Of a stretch of 64,000 nucleotides of DNA, positions 63,002-64,000 are shown in pieces (position 1 is the stretch's first letter; every line of letters begins with the position of its first letter). The stretch comes from Nitrospira sp. SG-bin1. GTDB lineage: Bacteria; Nitrospirota; Nitrospiria; Nitrospirales; Nitrospiraceae. The notes below the pieces were generated by a model. It worked only from the letters and a program-made list of their open reading frames with translations. It had not been told where the DNA came from and did not search any database. The stretch is from assembly GCA_002083365.1 (NCBI GenBank), contig LVWS01000033.1:372001-436000 (forward strand). Reading direction: 5' to 3'. The position numbers were made by a program, and so were the translations under genes.

Positions 63002-63209
63002 GCTAGGTAGTCCCGCTTGGTGTCTGCGAGGGAATGTGCTGTTGCTTGATCGTGCGAATGTTAAGTGGTGGAAAAAGCCACTGGCTCTCCACCACGGTCG
63101 TCCGAGCAGGGTGCTTGGCTCAAATTCCCGTAGCACAAAATTAGGTGTAATTGACCTGCAGCCGGATTCCAGCGGGCGCTTGCGAACGGTTCGCGTTAAA
63201 CTCCCAAAG

Positions 63210-63634
63210 TTTGTGTCAGAGACTTTGACCCACCTCTATTGTCGGGCAGGTGTCCAAAAGGGTGTCCGGACTTGGTCATCTGGGACCTGCGGGGAGAGAC
63301 CCTTCGCTTTGTTGAGGTAAAGTGTCCAGAATGGGATGCCCCTTCAGTTGAGCAAACGCAATTTCTGGCGACAGCTGGGGAGCGCGGAATTGTTGCATCA
63401 GTAATTGTTTTAAGTTGGCTGGCGTGGCCACATAAAAAACGGGGGTCGGTTCGTGGCATTGCACTACATGGACAATTCCCGAATACATATGAGACTTTTC
63501 AATCCAACACCCTCAGCAGCCGCGTGCCCTCCAGACCCATCTTCGTCCTCTACGCCTATGGTTGGGTGCGCAACTTTCCCTTTCACCGCTCCATGCTACA
63601 GACTTGCTTTTTGGGGTATCTGGGCCTAGCCTAG
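63210..63634 (+). pseudogene. VRR-NUC nuclease fragment
   Basis: GCPDLVIWDLRGETLRFVEVKCPEWDAPSVEQTQFLATAGERGIVA is the core of a VRR-NUC (PD-(D/E)xK) domain, with Asp, the EVK triad part and the conserved Gln. The frame closes just upstream (TAA near 63203), so the N-terminal part of a full protein is missing, and the C-terminal ~60 residues look non-native. Probably a truncated gene. The stretch 63002-63209 holds no other gene I can support. Confidence 0.55.
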
Positions 63635-63662
63635 GGAATAGCAGTCAACAATGGAGGCATAC

Positions 63663-63860
63663 ATGGCGAAAGCCAAGGCCGAAGCGTTGGAACTCATTAA
63701 GAAACTACCTGACGACGTGAGCACCAGCGCAATCATGGAAGAGCTGTTCTTCAAACAACAAGTCGAGAAAGGTCTTCAGGATGTAGCCGAGGGTCGGGTC
63801 CTCACCCACGCAGAGCTGAAAGAAAGAATGGCCCGATGGCGCAAGTCCGCTGGTCGCTGA
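63663..63860 (+). CDS. Antitoxin of a type II toxin-antitoxin pair
   Basis: 65 aa, helical and charged (MAKAKAEALELIKKLPDDVS, FFKQQVEKGLQDVAEGRVLT). HAELKERMARW at the end is typical of antitoxins partnered with RelE/ParE toxins. ATG 63663 follows GGAGG with six-base spacing. The toxin gene overlaps its end by 25 bp. Confidence 0.78.
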   Translation: MAKAKAEALELIKKLPDDVSTSAIMEELFFKQQVEKGLQDVAEGRVLTHAELKERMARWRKSAGR

Positions 63861-64000
63861 CCGCCGGGAACGATCTTCAGGATATCGAAAACTTTATCGC
63901 CCGCGATTCTGTACTCCATGCGATTACATTCGTCGATCGTATCGTCGAATCTGCAGACACACTCCTCAAGAATCCGCACATCGGGCGCATCGTTCCCGAA
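63836..64000 (+). CDS. RelE/ParE-family toxin, 5' part (runs off the window)
   Basis: The first 55 codons are present. RWSLTAGNDLQDIENFIARD and FVDRIVESADTLLKNPHIGRIVPE are the N-terminal helices and strand of a ParE/RelE toxin (ribosome-dependent RNase or gyrase poison). Start ATG 63836 lies inside the antitoxin gene, a common coupled arrangement. Confidence 0.8.
   Translation, partial: MAQVRWSLTAGNDLQDIENFIARDSVLHAITFVDRIVESADTLLKNPHIGRIVPE

Noticed and set aside
1..64000. CRISPR arrays, tRNA/rRNA genes, insertion sequences, prophage
   Set aside because: No spaced direct repeats, no cloverleaf-like sequence, no transposase and no phage structural genes were seen on reading both strands.

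Overview
The window is a stretch of bacterial chromosome, most likely from a Nitrospira-type bacterium (Nitrospirota). That placement is an inference from moderately high GC, a tetraheme c554-like cytochrome, the mix of Gram-negative envelope genes and general gene content; no rRNA or tRNA gene is present to confirm it. Most of the first 59 kb is ordinary, densely packed chromosomal DNA.

Layout. 1-6.6 kb: an envelope export cluster with three tandem TolC-like genes (the first only as a 3' end), an ABC-type transporter whose ATPase motifs are all degraded, and an HlyD-like adaptor. 6.9-8.7 kb: purE-purK. 8.9-10.7 kb: a hybrid histidine kinase that lacks both the phospho-accepting His and the receiver Asp. 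10.7-14.3 kb (minus): CBS-PilZ protein, LOG-family protein, DHH phosphoesterase, rhomboid protease. 14.5-18.5 kb: DUF692/MNIO-like protein, tRNA-dihydrouridine synthase, Maf, secreted protein. 18.8-20.2 kb: tetraheme cytochrome and CBS protein. 20.5-26.7 kb: a decaying phosphate-starvation region, with a PstS-like binding protein, a frameshifted PhoX phosphatase, a broken PhoB-like regulator, recurring candidate Pho boxes and several tiny genes, around two intact genes of unclear role. 26.8-34.3 kb: MsbA, a 31-aa bS22/AURKAIP1-type protein, nadB, lytic transglycosylase, pabC-pabB. 34.4-36.3 kb: F0 ATP synthase genes (atpI/Z, atpB, atpE, atpF) without F1. 36.3-41 kb (minus): rlmN, two M16 peptidases, larE. 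41.2-50.6 kb: lytic transglycosylase, zapB-like/zapA, rny-ymdB, xseA-xseB, tlyA, epimerase. 50.7-51.8 kb: rhodanese and aat.

From 52 kb the content becomes more accessory. There is an isolated 702-aa protein with a TIR-like segment, then an ECF sigma/anti-sigma operon with two unknown exported proteins and a flavin oxidoreductase. A VapC toxin remnant follows.

The most notable part is 60.2-63.0 kb: a run of four same-strand cassettes, each ending in an attC-like site with R'' (RYYYAAC) and R' (GTTRRRY) boxes, and no integrase in the window. Three of the four cassettes encode nuclease-like proteins: a COG4741-type Holliday-resolvase relative with one in-frame stop, an HNH protein and a PD-(D/E)xK-like protein. 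A VRR-NUC fragment and a RelE/ParE-type toxin-antitoxin pair follow. This reads as a chromosomal integron cassette cluster lacking an integrase (CALIN) that may carry defence functions. With the TIR-like gene it makes the right end of the window the best place to look for something new.
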